A stretch of DNA of 64,000 bases from Euclidia mi (GCA_944739405.2 OX123182.2:64359183-64423182); one strand, 5' to 3'; numbered from the stretch's first letter, positions 30,395-42,893 are shown. The notes: generated by a model from the letters alone, not told the origin. Program-made: numbers and translations.

Positions 30395-32620
30395 ATAATC
30401 TCATTGTATAAAAAGAAATGTCATTAGTAAGAATGTTCGGAGGCGGGTGCTCAAGTGAGGTTATTAACAAAGACAATAACGGTGGTGGAGACTAAGTATG
30501 AAAATACAGTTTTGAGCTTTGTAGTGGTGTGTACGCGTGTCCCGGTTTATTTTACAGAGCGTGAGGCGTCGACAACCGAGACGTTCTCTTTTTATAGCGA
30601 GACGTTTCATCAAGATTATTTTCTTTTCAAGACGCTCTCGATGTCCCGGCACTTCAAGGGACGCTATCAATTCTTGAGACGAGACAGCACGACGTCCTAG
30701 ACGGAATAGTTCAATATATACGTACCATAACGCCTATAACGAAGTTTACCATTGGCAAGAATAACTTTTCACCCTACTTGTGATCGCTAGCCTAGAGACG
30801 CAGGCACATCCATTAGCACAAGTAGAAAACGTATCTAATTGAATTAAAATGAGTGTAGATCCACTTAGATTGTCCGGACGAGCTATAAACAATGGAAACT
30901 TTAGACAAGTTTGAATGTATTGTGGGTGTGATTTTGTCAACAGGAAAATGGCGGACCCGACCGTCGCTTTTGGATATTTATGAGCGCGACTCGACAAATT
31001 TTGCATCCTTTTATTTTCAGTGGCAGACTAACCGATCGTGAAGGTAAATAATATCGAGTAAATAAACACACGTGCGAATCCGTCGCTCTGTCGTGTACAA
31101 CGCGCGAGATAATGGATTGCCAAAATGAAATTGTTCATTAAACTGACATTAATCACTATCTATCCTGTATAATTATGAATAATTATGTTTTCCCTTCAGT
31201 GAAATAACGCTAATTATAATATAATGTTACGTATTGTTTTAATGCGGTAGGATACAGGTTATTATTTTTTTAGTAAATACATTTTGTTGTAAGCTTAATT
31301 ACCTAGCTACCAAACAATTATTGAATTAAGAATTGTATTAAGTTATACAAACATTTGAACTTAATAACTTTGAATCAATATTATTTTTACACAACCAAAA
31401 ATTTAAATTCGTTTAACAACCATTTGGGGAGTGACCGGTTGAGATGATCGCTTTACCACGAAATACGAAAACGACATCCACAACTTTGCGTCTCAATAAT
31501 TCTTGCTACTTCATAATAATATATGACACGATTTGTTTAATATTTGGTAGATAGGTATCGTAGCTATACTAATATTCTTAAAGCGGGTCTCAATCGTGTT
31601 GTAACTATATCGCAGTAAATAAAATTTTAATCTATAAATTATTGTCAAGATATCTGCTAGAAAACTAAAATACGCTCTTCTCGGAGACCGAAGAAACCAA
31701 ACTGAGCCGGAATTCTGTGACTACTGCTGATTAGCACGTCAGAAAGTATGATACTACCTCTACTCTACCGTACACGGTACGTTTCTTTTATTTATGTTAG
31801 GTTATTCATTGTAGAGCCTTTTTTGAAACTGAGCATAGGCCTCTCTGTATCTAATTGGCGTCACAATAGCATTTTGAGTCATGTCTAGGAGGATTTGGCC
31901 TACTATACGTTACTGGCCGGACAGATTTCTATCGAGTTTACTGTCGCTTCTCAAAGAAAATGGCGTCGTGTATAAGTTTCCTTAGCCTCCTCTTACGATA
32001 CCCACGCTATGAAATAGGGTAATAACACATTGTATTCTTAATCCGTCACCACATGATCTGAATTTTCGGGGTTTAATCGCGATATATTTTTTTGGTTTGT
32101 TTTATGTCACAAAAGGCGTCTTTGGCACAGTGTACCCAATAATGCAAGTGCCCACAGCTCCAACGCATGCAGAAACATAGTAACTCAATATGAAACACAA
32201 TCTTGAAGGATTTATACACACTCGTTTCGAGCGCTAGCCTTAGGGGTGTTATGTATCAATTTTATTCTACAAGGTTTTAATCTTGAGGTTCTTTAAGAGA
32301 TTATAAGAAACATACAAAACAGGGTTCTGATATTATTAACTCAATTTTGTTTGTGATAACGAATTAATTAACATAACATGTATACATATAGCCTTATGTA
32401 TAGGTACATATTATGTTATTTAATTAAACAAGATTAAATGAAGTCGGTTAGTAAAGTAACCTTATATTATTATATGGTATCAATAATAATGCTGGTGAAA
32501 CAGTCACCACCTAAGCTGGCTAGCCATTGTAAAACCCAACAGAATTTGCGTAATCTTGTTATACCTATGCTAGATAACTTATACGGAACTTATTGTTAGG
32601 TGGTGAAACTGAGCCTCAGT
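30395..32620. other. Unit sequence, conserved block and C/D-specific LINE remnant
   Basis: 30395-31190 is the copy-C instance of the most conserved block. About 31800-32080 is an old RTE-like 3' remnant (GAGCATAGGCCTCTC, CTCTTACGATACCCACGCTA, TCCGTCACCACATGATC). It is shared with copy D (48660-48960) but absent from A and B. No gene. Confidence 0.6.
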
Positions 32621-32634
32621 ACTATTTTATCTTT

Positions 32635-33085
32635 CATCATGTCAGCCTAGAGACTGCTGGACATAGACCTTCCTCTAAGGTTCTCCACACAGACCGATTT
32701 TGAGCCACCCACGTCCAACCGCTTCCCGCGATCTTAACGAGATCGTCGGTCCATCTTGCGGGAGGCCTGCCCCTGCTGCGTCGTCCGGTACGTAGTCGCC
32801 AATGTAGAACCCGCCTGGCCCAACGGCCATCGGTTCTTCGAGCTATGTGCCCTGTCCATTGCCACTTCAGCCTGGCTATTCGGACAGCTATGTCGGTGAT
32901 TTGGGTTCTCCTGCGGATCTCCTCATTTCTGATTCGATCTCGCAGGGAAACTCCAAGCATAGCTCTCTCCATCGCCCTCTGAGTGACTCCGAGCTTTAGG
33001 ATAAGGCCCATAGTTAGCGACCACGTCTCAGCGCCGTAGATCATCACCGGCAACACATAATGGTCAAAGACTTTCGTCTTGAGAC
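32635..33085 (-). mobile_element. RTE-type LINE, 5'-truncated, with 14-bp TSD
   Basis: 451 bp flanked by ACTATTTTATCTTT (32621-32634 and 33086-33099). The site is empty in copies A, B and D. A related copy is 61710-62075. Confidence 0.93.
32637..33056 (-). pseudogene. RTE LINE C-terminal coding fragment
   Basis: 139 codons from the C-terminal end of the RTE-type polymerase protein, starting MLPVMIYGAETWSLTMGLIL. Conserved stretches include QRAMERAMLGVSLRDRIRNE, KWQWTGHIARRTDGRW and RGRPPARWTDDLV. These belong to the region behind the reverse transcriptase. The endonuclease and catalytic motifs are absent through 5' truncation. It is open to its end, so the insertion is fairly recent, but it cannot be functional. 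Confidence 0.85.
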
Positions 33086-33099
33086 ACTATTTTATCTTT

Positions 33100-34087
33100 A
33101 CGTGAAGTTATATTTAAATGAACAAACGCTGTTTCTACTCGTAACTGTCGCAATCAAGAGTTTTACCATGACGGAGATTGCTGCAATTAGCCGGAAAAGC
33201 CGGGCAGACGTTACATAATACAATATACCAAGTAAAAATATAATATGTACCAGCCAAATGAAAATATTAATTACCAGAAACTTTTTATAAAGTATAATAT
33301 ACAAATTCATCTTCATTGCCCAAAGAAAACCAGTAAGTCGAACTTACAAGCTTTACACATGGGTTCAGAATTCCTACAAATCTAAATCCTTTTTGGTCTA
33401 TTGCAATTGTAATAGAGTGCGTAAAGGGCGTGTTCGATCTTATTACATTAACTTATTCTACATTCGAATCCGCCTCTCTGTAAGGTGAAATAACCTCTGT
33501 ATAGTGTTTAGGAGTGGCGAAACTTTGGGCGCACCAGTCACTAATAAATAACATAATATATCAAAGACATACTATTGGGCTCGTATTGCTTAATAAGTTT
33601 GTTACCAATTTTGATTATTTGAGCTTCTTATTACAGGTTTGTTGTATTTCTTGATTATTATTAAAGTTAATGTTATTATCAGAATATTAACTTCTGTCCA
33701 CGTAGGAGTCTGTTATCGGGACTCAAGGAAGTCGCTCGCCTGTGTTTTTATTGTTTTTTTTTTATTTGTTATAAATGAGTTCTATTGTTTTTGCTTAAAC
33801 TTTTAAGTTTATAATAGAAGCAGGTACCTAAGATTTTTGGACTTAAAAGTGATTATTTTAATGAATAGATATGAATTAACTAAGAAACACAACAAGTGAA
33901 CCGTCGAATCCGATTTCTGCAAATTGGGGATCCTGCGAAATAGCCAGTAGCATCCTATCGCTAATTGGCACCTAAACTGATTTACCTCCGACTAACGCTT
34001 TGACGATATGGAAGCCTTATGATATAGGTACCCTATCTTGTATGTATGATATGTTCAATTATAGTAGTAAATACTCCATCTAGAATG
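33100..34087. other. Unit sequence, no gene
   Basis: Aligns with A 2000-3150 and 4167-4490. It shows the uninterrupted form where copy A has the TTTGACAAA element. In copy D the part from about 33195 on is replaced by unrelated sequence. Confidence 0.55.
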
Positions 34088-34299
34088 TATTGGCGATGCT
34101 AAGATAGCTACTAGCGACTACTAACGACTCTAGCGGCAAATTTGGAAGTTGTCCGGGTACGACACTTTTGACAAATTACAATACAATTACCACTATAACC
34201 TCGAAGCAAAGTTGTATCGAAAGCTATCAAAAGTGTCCTACCCGGACAACTTCCAAATTCGCCGCTAGAGGCGCGCGGATAATCTTTGCATCGCCAATA
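34088..34299. mobile_element. MITE with terminal and internal inverted repeats
   Basis: 212 bp starting TATTGGCGATGCTAAGAT and ending ATCTTTGCATCGCCAATA, so the ends are inverted with one mismatch. Inside, TAGCGGCAAATTTGGAAG and TTGTCCGGGTACGACACTTT are mirrored near the other end, so most of it can fold. It is absent from copies A and D. The target duplication is short, perhaps TA. Confidence 0.85.
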
Positions 34300-34391
34300 T
34301 AACAATAATTTGTTAGTAAGATAAAAGAGTTTAAATTGAATTGAAAAAGTTTATCTTAAGACTTCTCCGGTTGAACAATCCTTATTTCAGA

Positions 34392-34589
34392 ATAGAGGAT
34401 GCCAGCAGCTACGCCTGCATTTTTTTTTAATTTATCCATTTTGTAAGAATTTCGGGTAATCCCTTCTTAGTGCATCCCTAAGGTCCCCAAGGAACACACA
34501 TGCACAAATTTAAGCTTCCTGCGCCCAATAGTTTCGGCTGTAGCGTATCTGTCAGTCAGTTAGTAACGCAAGGATGTTATATATTAAGA
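34392..34589 (-). mobile_element. Non-autonomous Helitron-like element, copy C
   Basis: Same family as 7597-7804. The CTAG terminus is changed to CTAT by one substitution. The site is empty in copy A (about 4570) and copy D (about 53925). Confidence 0.75.
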
Positions 34590-35086
34590 TGGTAGGTTTT
34601 GCTTCTGTAGAAAAAGTATTTACACTGACTATCAAAGCATCAAAATACTTAATATAAAAAGTGACATTATATTTCCATGCAATAACGTATCCAGAGGCGA
34701 ACTATTTACGTACTAAGGTGTAATGATTAACTATCAAAATACAGCAAATAAGCAACAAACTAATAACACAGCATAGGTAACATGGTATTGATAGATCGAT
34801 GACCTACACAAATTAACGACAATAGATTAGTCTCGACGCGCAACAGACTGAGTACCCATTTAATACCGACAATATCGTATTAGCCATAGTTAGATAATAG
34901 TTCTGTTATTTACTCTAGTTCTACAAATGATCTGCTGTTTGGATATCCGGTATATTGATTGGTAGCAGTCAGTACTCCTCAATATAGTGGCACTGGTCTA
35001 AGGCATGGAATATCGCTATCCTTTTGGGATGCGTTGGTCGGACAGGAGTCCCTCTGAGAAAAAGCTGATATACCGCCAAATCTGAC
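34590..35086. other. Unit sequence with old SINE tail
   Basis: Aligns with A 4577-5061. From about 34970 it is the family-3 SINE body also seen in copies A and D. No gene. Confidence 0.5.
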
Positions 35087-35317
35087 TGACTGCACGGTTG
35101 GCGTTGTGGTTTAAGCGGCCGCCTCGGCGCTTGACACTGCACCGAGTGTTGTGTGTTCGATTCCCACACGAGACAACAATTTGTGTGACGCATAAATTGT
35201 TGTTTCGACTCTGGGTGTTAATTGTCCTCGTTACATGTATGTTTGTAAAGTCCCCCGCGACACAGAATTTAGTCCTAATGTGGGAGTTGTCTTAGTTGTC
35301 TTTTTATAAAAAAAAAA
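35087..35317 (+). mobile_element. tRNA-headed SINE (family 1), same site as in copy A
   Basis: Box A GGTTGGCGTTGTGGTTTAAG and box B GTGTTCGATTCCCACACG. The position is identical to that of 5062-5283. Its A-run is the target of the next element. Confidence 0.85.
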
Positions 35318-36953
35318 CCGGTCAAGTGCGAGTCAGACTCGCGCACCGAGGGTTCCGTACAAACCTGTAGGTATATAAGTTAAAGTTCACCAGTCATAGT
35401 TATGGTATTTTTATTGCCAAATGAAATCCATAACATTACAGTATGGAAAGCTGGAGGAGCATTAATTAAAGAAAAAGGGGTCTTTGTCGTTTGTAATCAG
35501 TCATCCTTTATTTTATATGAACATATATCGCTTATTTTATAATATAACTTAAATACCTATACAAGCCTTGCAGCAGCTTTGCAAAAGTCTGCTGATGAAT
35601 GATGGTAAGATTTTTTATCAAAGTTATTGATTTACAAAGTTTTTAGTGACTATTAGAAACCTGTTACAAAAATACTTAAAATAAAGTACAGAATAATTAG
35701 CAAAAATGTTTGCAGACTATGTAATTATTTGAAATCTCAATCTCAATCAGCCTATCGCAGTCCACTGCCGGACATAGGCCTCTCCCAACACGCACCACAG
35801 CACACGGTCCTCAGCCTTCCGCATCCTATATCTGGGCTATATAGGTTGCAGCCTAACGGTGTTATAAAGTTGAGTATTTGATATGAATTTCAGTTTAATA
35901 CCTCCACGCGTTCAAGAGAAAGGGGTAGTAACTTTAAATTTATTAAAAATATTTTTCTTATATGCTGTAACTAAAAATTTATGGTTTTCGCAATTTTTCC
36001 TTTAAATGTGCCATAAGGCGTTGCTTCGTACCAATTTTCAAGATTCTGAGCTCACGGAAAGTACCCTGTAGGTTTTGATTCACTTGCGAGTAGGCACGAG
36101 TTTGAAAATATGCTTATATTGCTCTTTCTTTTGATTGCGTTGACATAGAAGCTTGATTTTGTTGCAGCCTAACGGTGTTAAATACCTGAGTATTTGATAT
36201 GAATTTCAATATAATACCTCCACGCGTTCAAGAGAAAGGGGTAGTAACTTTAAATTTATTAAAAATATTTTTTTATATGCTGTAACTAAAAATTTACGGT
36301 TTTCGCAATTTTTCCTTCATATGTGATATAAGACGTTACTTCGTACCAAATTTCAAGATTCTGCATTCACGAGAAGTACACTGTAGGTTTTGATTCACTT
36401 GCGAGTAGGCGCGAGTTTGAAAATATGCTTATATTGCTCTTTCTTTTGATTGCGTTGACATAGAAGCTTGATTTTGTTGCAGCCTAACGGTGTTATATAC
36501 CTGAGTATTTGATATGAATTTCAATATAATACCTCCACGCGTATAAGAGAAAGGGGTAGTAACTTTAAATTTATTAAAAATATTTTTTTATATGCTGTAA
36601 CTAAAAATTTACGGTTTTCGCAATGTTTCCTTCATATGTGATATAAGACGTTGCTTCGTACCAAATTTCAAGATTCTGAGTTCACGGAAAGTACCCTGTA
36701 GGTTTTGATTCCAATGCGAGTTTGAAAATATTCTGCAATTTGCAGCATATACGGCTGTATCTTTTAATTGCGTTGGATTAGAAGTTTGATTTTTTTACAG
36801 CTCCATGGAACCGTAGATTCGAGTATTTAGTATAAATTTCAGTCTGATACCTCCATGCATTCCTGAGAAAAAGGGTCTTGACAGACGGACGGACAACAAA
36901 GTGATCCTATAAGGGTTCCGTTTTTTTCCTTTCGAGGTACGGAACCCTAAAAA
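35318..36953 (+). mobile_element. GGGTTCC-type repeat with internal 316-bp tandem array
   Basis: Opens CCGGTCAAGTGCGAGTCAGA...GAGGGTTCCGTAC and ends GGGTTCCG...GGTACGGAACCCTAAAAA. An RTE LINE scrap (about 35740-35843, CAGTCCACTGCCGGACATAG) is embedded. No ORF. It was inserted into the A-run of the SINE before it. Confidence 0.8.
35845..36800. repeat. Tandem repeat, about 316-bp unit, three copies
   Basis: Units start GTTGCAGCCTAACGGTGTTA at 35845, 36161 and 36476, giving periods of 316 and 315 bp. The third ends in a diverged copy. Each contains GATACCTCCACGCGTTC-like and GAGAAAGGGGTAGTAACTTT stretches. Identity is high, so expansion is recent. Confidence 0.92.
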
Positions 36954-37967
36954 CAACGGGTTAGACTAGAAAGCAGACCCAAGTCAAGGTCAAGGAAAAG
37001 TCTTGGATAATGTAACCCGAATAACACTGGGACAAATATGATTTAAATAAAGATAGAATACAGAAGAGGTTTTATTCATAGTAGAGCGAGTATGGATACT
37101 ATAGTAACGTTGTGTAACGTTTGTTATGCGTTTATTTATTATTGAATGTTCTGAAACCATTGCGTATTAGAGCATCATGTGATTTAAATTCAAGTACCTA
37201 CTCTAAAATTGTACCCAAATACTGAATTGTTTCGCCGCCTCTACACTTCTCTTTCGAAAATATACCTAGCAAAAATAGATGTTACTCTTCTCTAAGTGTA
37301 CCCTTAAGTACTTCATGACAAGGTAACCTGAAATAAGCCTGCCTGCTTCCAAGTGAAACTTCGCGTACAAGCTTATTCCCGTCACTGTCACTACAAAGTA
37401 AAACTTTATCAACTTTTAACCCGACACAGCCAAACGTGAAAACTCCGTTTTGACACTAACTGAACGTAACTAACTCTGTTTACTGGAGCCTGATGTTTGG
37501 GTATCATGTCTGTTATGTAAAGCTACTAGTGGAAATATTGAAGCTTGTACTTGAAGCGTATCAAATCAGTTTTTTTGTTAAATGAAGTGATACGTGCAGG
37601 GCAGTTGATGTGCCCGCAATGTTCGCTGAAAACAATTGTGGGTAACTCAGACACATGAGAGTCACGTATATGTACAGTCACGGAGCTGAATTAGTCGCCG
37701 TGACCGAAATCAATCTGGAGATCATCATCATGTGCCGTGATATCAAACTTGAGGAAGTCCTCGCTGTCTGTCTGCCCATAGGTACATGTAGAGTAATGGT
37801 TTAAGTACACATCTCGTTTCCCTCCGCGTATTGTGGGTTCAAATCGCACACGTGACAATACGTTGTGTGACGCTCAATATATTATTCAAAGTCTATGTTA
37901 CGTTGCAATTATAGTAATTCCTCAGCCATGAGGATGTGGTACCGGCCGAGAATGTAATACTAGTTCA
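36954..37967. other. Unit sequence with degenerate tRNA-like fragment
   Basis: Aligns with A 5284-6023 and D 54455-56090. Around 37795-37880 a TATTGTGGGTTCAAATCGCA stretch looks like a decayed SINE B box. No gene. Confidence 0.5.
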
Positions 37968-38040
37968 TGAGAAATATATTTTTTTATATACCAACACTGT
38001 ACCCATTTTCGCAAAATAAATGATTGATTGATTGATTGAT
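37968..38040 (+). mobile_element. LINE 3' tail with ATTG repeats
   Basis: A short insertion in copy C ending AAATGATTGATTGATTGATTG. Copy D lacks it (near 56085). Too short to classify further. Confidence 0.55.
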
Positions 38041-40044
38041 CTTTAAATGTCCTCACTAGGCTATCACTGCAAATCAAAACAACACCTCAAATAAAGAGGC
38101 TAGTAAAAGTTGTTTTTATAAATGTGCAACGTTTGTGTAATTATAAACCATAAAATGATGTCATTACGGACGGCAACTTTTAAGTCAATTGCAGTATTAT
38201 TCCCAAACATAAGACCGCCATTTTTGGCAGTCATATAAAAGCAGTCGTCCTTAAGTGTCTCTTATTGTAAACGCCTATCACTGTCAACTGGATTTGTGAT
38301 TTTGTGATTTTTGACTGTAATATATGGGTATTAAGTAGACCAGATCGATCGTACGACATAAATACAGAGAAAATAATAAAAATAACGACATAGAAACAGG
38401 AAGTTGCCAGACGCGAGTTTATTTCTGGGTTAATCATATGAGATACGCATTTTTAGTGAAAAATCTTTGAGCCCCGGACGTAACTTGTCACTTGCTTGAG
38501 CGCTGCTCATTCTGCTTAAACAGTAACACCTGTAGTTGAACATTGTGCGAGTACTTCTAGATTCCAGACAAAACAAATGTTACCTCAGTCTTCCTGTAAA
38601 GATTCCTGTAAAGAAATCGGAACATCGGATAGTAATAAATAATGTCGTTTCTAGATCTTTCGGTTTAATGTCTTTAAAATAAATATATCGCCATAGAATC
38701 CGTAAACCGTAGATTTATTTCAATCATTAAGGTAAACTTAATATCATCGCATACACTCTGTATTATTACAGAATATTCCCTAGCAGTGAAACCAAACATT
38801 CAGATTCGGAGCGAGCCCTGAAAAAAATATACTTAAATATTACTTGATTTTACCAGGTAAATAAATGATTTGGGTAAATAAAATATGAACAATTGAGCAC
38901 TGTTTCTACCGACTGCCTAGTAGCAAAACCAAATACTTCTCAAAATTTGAACGCCCATTGTTACTTTCGCGAACATAAATTATCAACCAATATACATATA
39001 ACTTAGTTTTACCGGGTTAATCATATGGCAAACCAAATATAATCACACTCACATAAACACAGTGTCTATATAGACTACCCAGCAGTAAATCCAAATACAA
39101 CTCAAAATCGGAATAGCCCAGGAAACTATAGAATTTTAAACAGTCATACGGCGGTGAGGTTAGGGGCAGGTAATTGGCCATCAAGTAGGGCACAGGCACA
39201 AGTTTGCATTCCACGGCAGAGGCAACGTTGGAAAACAATCCCACGCTCCAATACACATTGATAAACTTAGTGCCTCGCTCCAATTCCCAAATATAGCTGC
39301 CTGGACACCAAAAACCGCCCGCTATATTACCGTGTTTAGATTACTGCTCACTACAACCTTTTTGTTTACCTATTAGATGTAGTTGAATACTTGTTTTATT
39401 TACCCTATTACTTCAGGTACTTTAGGAACTGGACCATTTACCTAATTGCTTGATGCGAATGTTTCAAAGCATATATCTATGTCAACATTTTCTGTATTGT
39501 TGCGAATGAATCAAGTCATCTGAGAGACCTCCTATTTTTAAACATTAAGATTACATAATTTACAAAATACGATGATTGAGTAATAGTATTATTTACAGAA
39601 TGAGGCAACTTTATACATCAAGACAAAGACAGTTATTTCTATCCATATAGTAATCCGCCTATTCTATAATTATCATTAATATTCTTAGCTAATTTTAACT
39701 AAGCTATATCTGCTTATTAAATACTTGGTAACTATGTATATACCTACCAAGTAAACCCTCAGGACAATGCAACAACACAATAGTGTCCATTTATACACTG
39801 TTGTTAATTGGATTATAAATATATTGTGTGATCAAGCAATTGACCAAGTTGACGAATAAATTGAACCATCAGTACGACGCACCTTGCTATAAGTAGACTT
39901 GGGACTTGGACTTCGTAGAACGACAACAACCGTAAGGTTATGTGCAACTTTTTTGTTTGGAGGGCTCGGATTAAACAAAAAAAAATATAGGAATAGCGCT
40001 CCCTAAATTACGATTGAAGCGAATTACGATTGAAGCAAGAAAAG
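38041..40044. other. Unit sequence with degenerate internal repeats
   Basis: Aligns with copy D 56100-58245. Around 38770, 38910 and 39070 a block containing TAGCAGTGAAACCAAA-like sequence recurs three times at a spacing of about 140-160 bp. Reverse ORF 39017-39283 lies here (see separate entry). No other gene. Confidence 0.5.
39017..39340 (-). pseudogene. Decayed ORF of unknown identity (copy C)
   Basis: An 88-codon reverse ORF starting MERGTKFINVYWSVGLFSNV. The frame stays open upstream towards a GTGTCCAG splice-acceptor-like site near 39297, and it ends near 39017. The protein does not match a family I can name. Copy D has the same ORF (57337-57519) with two substitutions in the shared part and an extra G near 57354 that shifts the frame. 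Its hydrophobic LLLGS segment is repeated at low similarity in the downstream degenerate repeats. It may be a fossil exon of a duplicated gene, or chance. Without similarity evidence I treat it as non-functional. Confidence 0.3.
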
Positions 40045-40061
40045 TAAAATACACTACAGTT

Positions 40062-40262
40062 CATCATTGTCTTGCCCTGGTCCCAGTTTATTTGGGGTCG
40101 GCGCAGTATGTCCTGCGCTTCCATACTTCTCTATCACCAGTCATCCGATCGCTTACCCCTTTCTCTTTCATATCCATCCGCACACAGTCCATCCATCTTT
40201 TCCTTGGCCGTCCTCTCCCTTTTCGTCCTTCGACATGCATATTCATCACTTTTTTACCTACA
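40062..40262 (-). mobile_element. 5'-truncated LINE with 17-bp TSD
   Basis: 201 bp flanked by TAAAATACACTACAGTT (40045-40061 and 40263-40279). Copy D is uninterrupted near 58245. On the minus strand it encodes GRKGRGRPRKRWMDCVRMD and WKRRTYCADP, the C-terminal end of an RTE-type LINE protein of a different lineage from 32635-33085. Confidence 0.92.
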
Positions 40263-40279
40263 TAAAATACACTACAGTT

Positions 40280-41470
40280 ACAGGTGAAATATTCTATTAC
40301 AGAACGAGAAATGCTAAAACTGCGCTTGTAAGATAGACGATTTACTCCTATTGCGTTCCTCACTGCACGGTAGCAAATTAATCGAGAACTGAATGAAAAA
40401 AGGCAATGGCATTGACCAGCTACCCCTTCGCTTTATAAAACACTTCAACTAATGAGGAAACGAACTGCAGCGTATGCATTTTGTGTAAAGCAAATCAAGT
40501 TAAAACAGGCGCCAGCAATGCGGCGGTAGCGACGCATTTCATAAGGCACATTTTACGCGCAGCACAAAGAGCAATTACATCGTTTGCCAGTAGATTTAGG
40601 GCACAGTTCCCGGCAACACATTCGCGCGGCGGTACCCCCGACTAATGGACAAGACTTGCACGTGTGTTTCCACTTCCCACTCCATGTTCTGTTTTTAAAC
40701 AAAGACAAAAACAATGTTAGAATAACGGACGGAAAAATGGACAGTTTGTATTGTGCAAACTTGTAGAGTTACATCTATATATGTAGATAGTCCCCGTCAG
40801 TTTAAAGTAGCGGTAGCCTAGTGAAGAAACCAACAGATAGTCACGCAGAGGCTATTGGGTTAAATCCACGGTGCTTACTAAGTCTTAGATGCAATGGGAT
40901 AACGCTAGTACATTGACGACCATGATGATTTGCTCTGTCATTACCTGTAATGAACCGTATTCTGTTTTGACTAGTAACACATCTTCTTATTTTGGCAAGT
41001 TGCAGTGATTTCATCTGAAACGATACGTATAACGAAAGTAATAGTAAGTGGCAATAATGACGTTGTCACGACTATACCTTAAATAGACACGTTACTCTGG
41101 ACCTAATCATCATTATAGCCCTGGCCAAGTGTCACATCATTTAAGACCAGCGCTCTATGCATACCACCATAAATTACTATTCGCAGCAAATGAGTTGAAT
41201 CGTACTGAGTGAACTGTTCTGCAGAGAATCCAATTTCCTACCAATTTACTACAAAACACAAACACACACTCCCATCCTACCTGTGACGATAAATCTGATA
41301 CTCTGCATTCATGTGAAACGCTTAAGCACGTAATAAGTAGGTGCTTGATCTGCATGGTAATTGGAATACAAATACTTGCTAATGTCGAGTGGAATATTCA
41401 ATATCAGTATGCAAACTATTTAGAATATCGTATGCAATCGCGGTAGTCCTGCAGTATTCTACGTTCTATA
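40280..41470. other. Conserved unit sequence shared by C and D
   Basis: Matches 58265-59460 closely. It includes a TTTATAAAACACTTCAACTA TATA-like stretch near 40433 and a GC-richer part (AATGCGGCGGTAGCGACGCA near 40516). 40807-40916 is a partial family-3 SINE with a TAGCCTAGTGAAG A box. Short reverse ORFs near 41155 and 59095 are similar but truncated differently. No gene is supported. Confidence 0.5.
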
Positions 41471-42702
41471 TGTTTGTCAGCAGCGTTATACTACATATTA
41501 TATAAGAAAGTTTCCCACAACGTCTGTCTGTTTGGACGCGATGGACTCCAAAACACCTGAACGGATTCTCTTTTCTTCGCTGGACTCCCGAATATTATTC
41601 TAAGGATGAGCCCTTTTTATTATTTTCTATAACAAACAGACAGACTGGTTTATACCTTTTTTATTCTTTTTCATTGTATGTACCTGTGCATTACAGCACG
41701 TGCGTAATTATGGCAAACGCGCAGTCAAACAATTTTGATATCTTCATACCGCGAAACTGATCTTCGTTATTTGGAAAACAATATTTTATTACCTAATTAC
41801 TAACAGTTATGTGTCCAAAAATGTAGGTACATTAGAATGAGGGAAAAAAACCTGAATCTGACTGAAAATTCTACATTACACAACATGTTTGAAACATACC
41901 ACGTAATTAAGGAGAATAAAATGTTCGCTAACAGAATAGACTGGATATGTACTTCATAAAATAATATAAGGGTAATTCTATAATAATAATATAAAGGTTA
42001 CTACATTTCACGATTGTGAAATGAAAATAATGCATCTTTATGAGATAATAATAACAAATAGATATACATAAGTTTCGAACGGTTTTCATTGGCCGTGGAC
42101 CCGTAGACCTCCTATGGTAATAGGAGGTCTACCCACGATCACATGGTCTTCAGACCACAACCAATGAAAGAGGGTGAAAAATACAGAGATATTAATACCT
42201 AAAATCATTAAATACGCAAATATCGCGTCTAAGATCCTTTAAATAAAAGTCTATGATATCTTAAAGAGTCATTAAAAATAATGAGATAAGAATAATAAAT
42301 CCCATTAATTTTCTGACTCATTTCCATATTATAAAACAAAATTAATGAATCTGACGATTAATCGTGTATAGGTTTTATTTTTAATAAATTATTCACAAAT
42401 TCAACATTGAGGCCCGACCTCGATCCACAAATTACCACTCTTTTTGATCTCTACAGAACTCTTTGATTATAATTTAATGTAATTAAACTTTGCAAAATAA
42501 TGTCCGGTATTTTTATAGGAAATTCATACAAACTTTTGTGAGTTTTTCCTGCTGATTAAATTGCAAACAATTTATGAAAGGTCGTGATGTCGACAACCGT
42601 TACCCACACAATACACAAATAAGTATAGAATGTTTTGCATATTATGTTAAGGTCCGTACAGATTTGTATTTGGTAATTATGTACTGCCGCCAAGTAATTA
42701 AT
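41471..42702. other. Copy C-only sequence, no gene
   Basis: No partner in the window. It includes a dispersed-repeat-like GACGCGATGGACTCCAAAAC (near 41536) and a 13-bp inverted repeat GTAGACCTCCTAT at 42103-42115 and 42120-42132. No gene. Confidence 0.45.
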
Positions 42703-42893
42703 TGTAACTGTATTACTACTGACTGCGGACTGACTCACAGACAAAACTATTGGCCGCAAGAAACAGCAATTTGGCTTGTATGTTTCTTGGGAACCGTAGG
42801 GGTGCTCTGAGAAGGGATTTCCCGAAATTCGCACGGGATCTGGAAGAAACGCTTAATAATAAAATGTGCACATGTAGCTGCGGGCATCCTCTA
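42703..42893 (+). mobile_element. Helitron-like element (copy C)
   Basis: Core TATGTTTCTTGGGAACCGTA and end GCGGGCATCCTCTA, with the terminal G lost. Copy B keeps its 3' part at 20995-21114. The opposing short ORFs over it are artefacts. Confidence 0.65.

Noticed and set aside
35845..36800. 316-bp direct repeats considered as a CRISPR-like array or gene cluster.
   Set aside because: Whole units are repeated without spacers and contain no ORF; they are tandem duplications inside a transposable element.
42556..42834. Opposed 92- and 78-codon ORFs.
   Set aside because: They overlap each other and a Helitron-like repeat, with no conservation in copy B.
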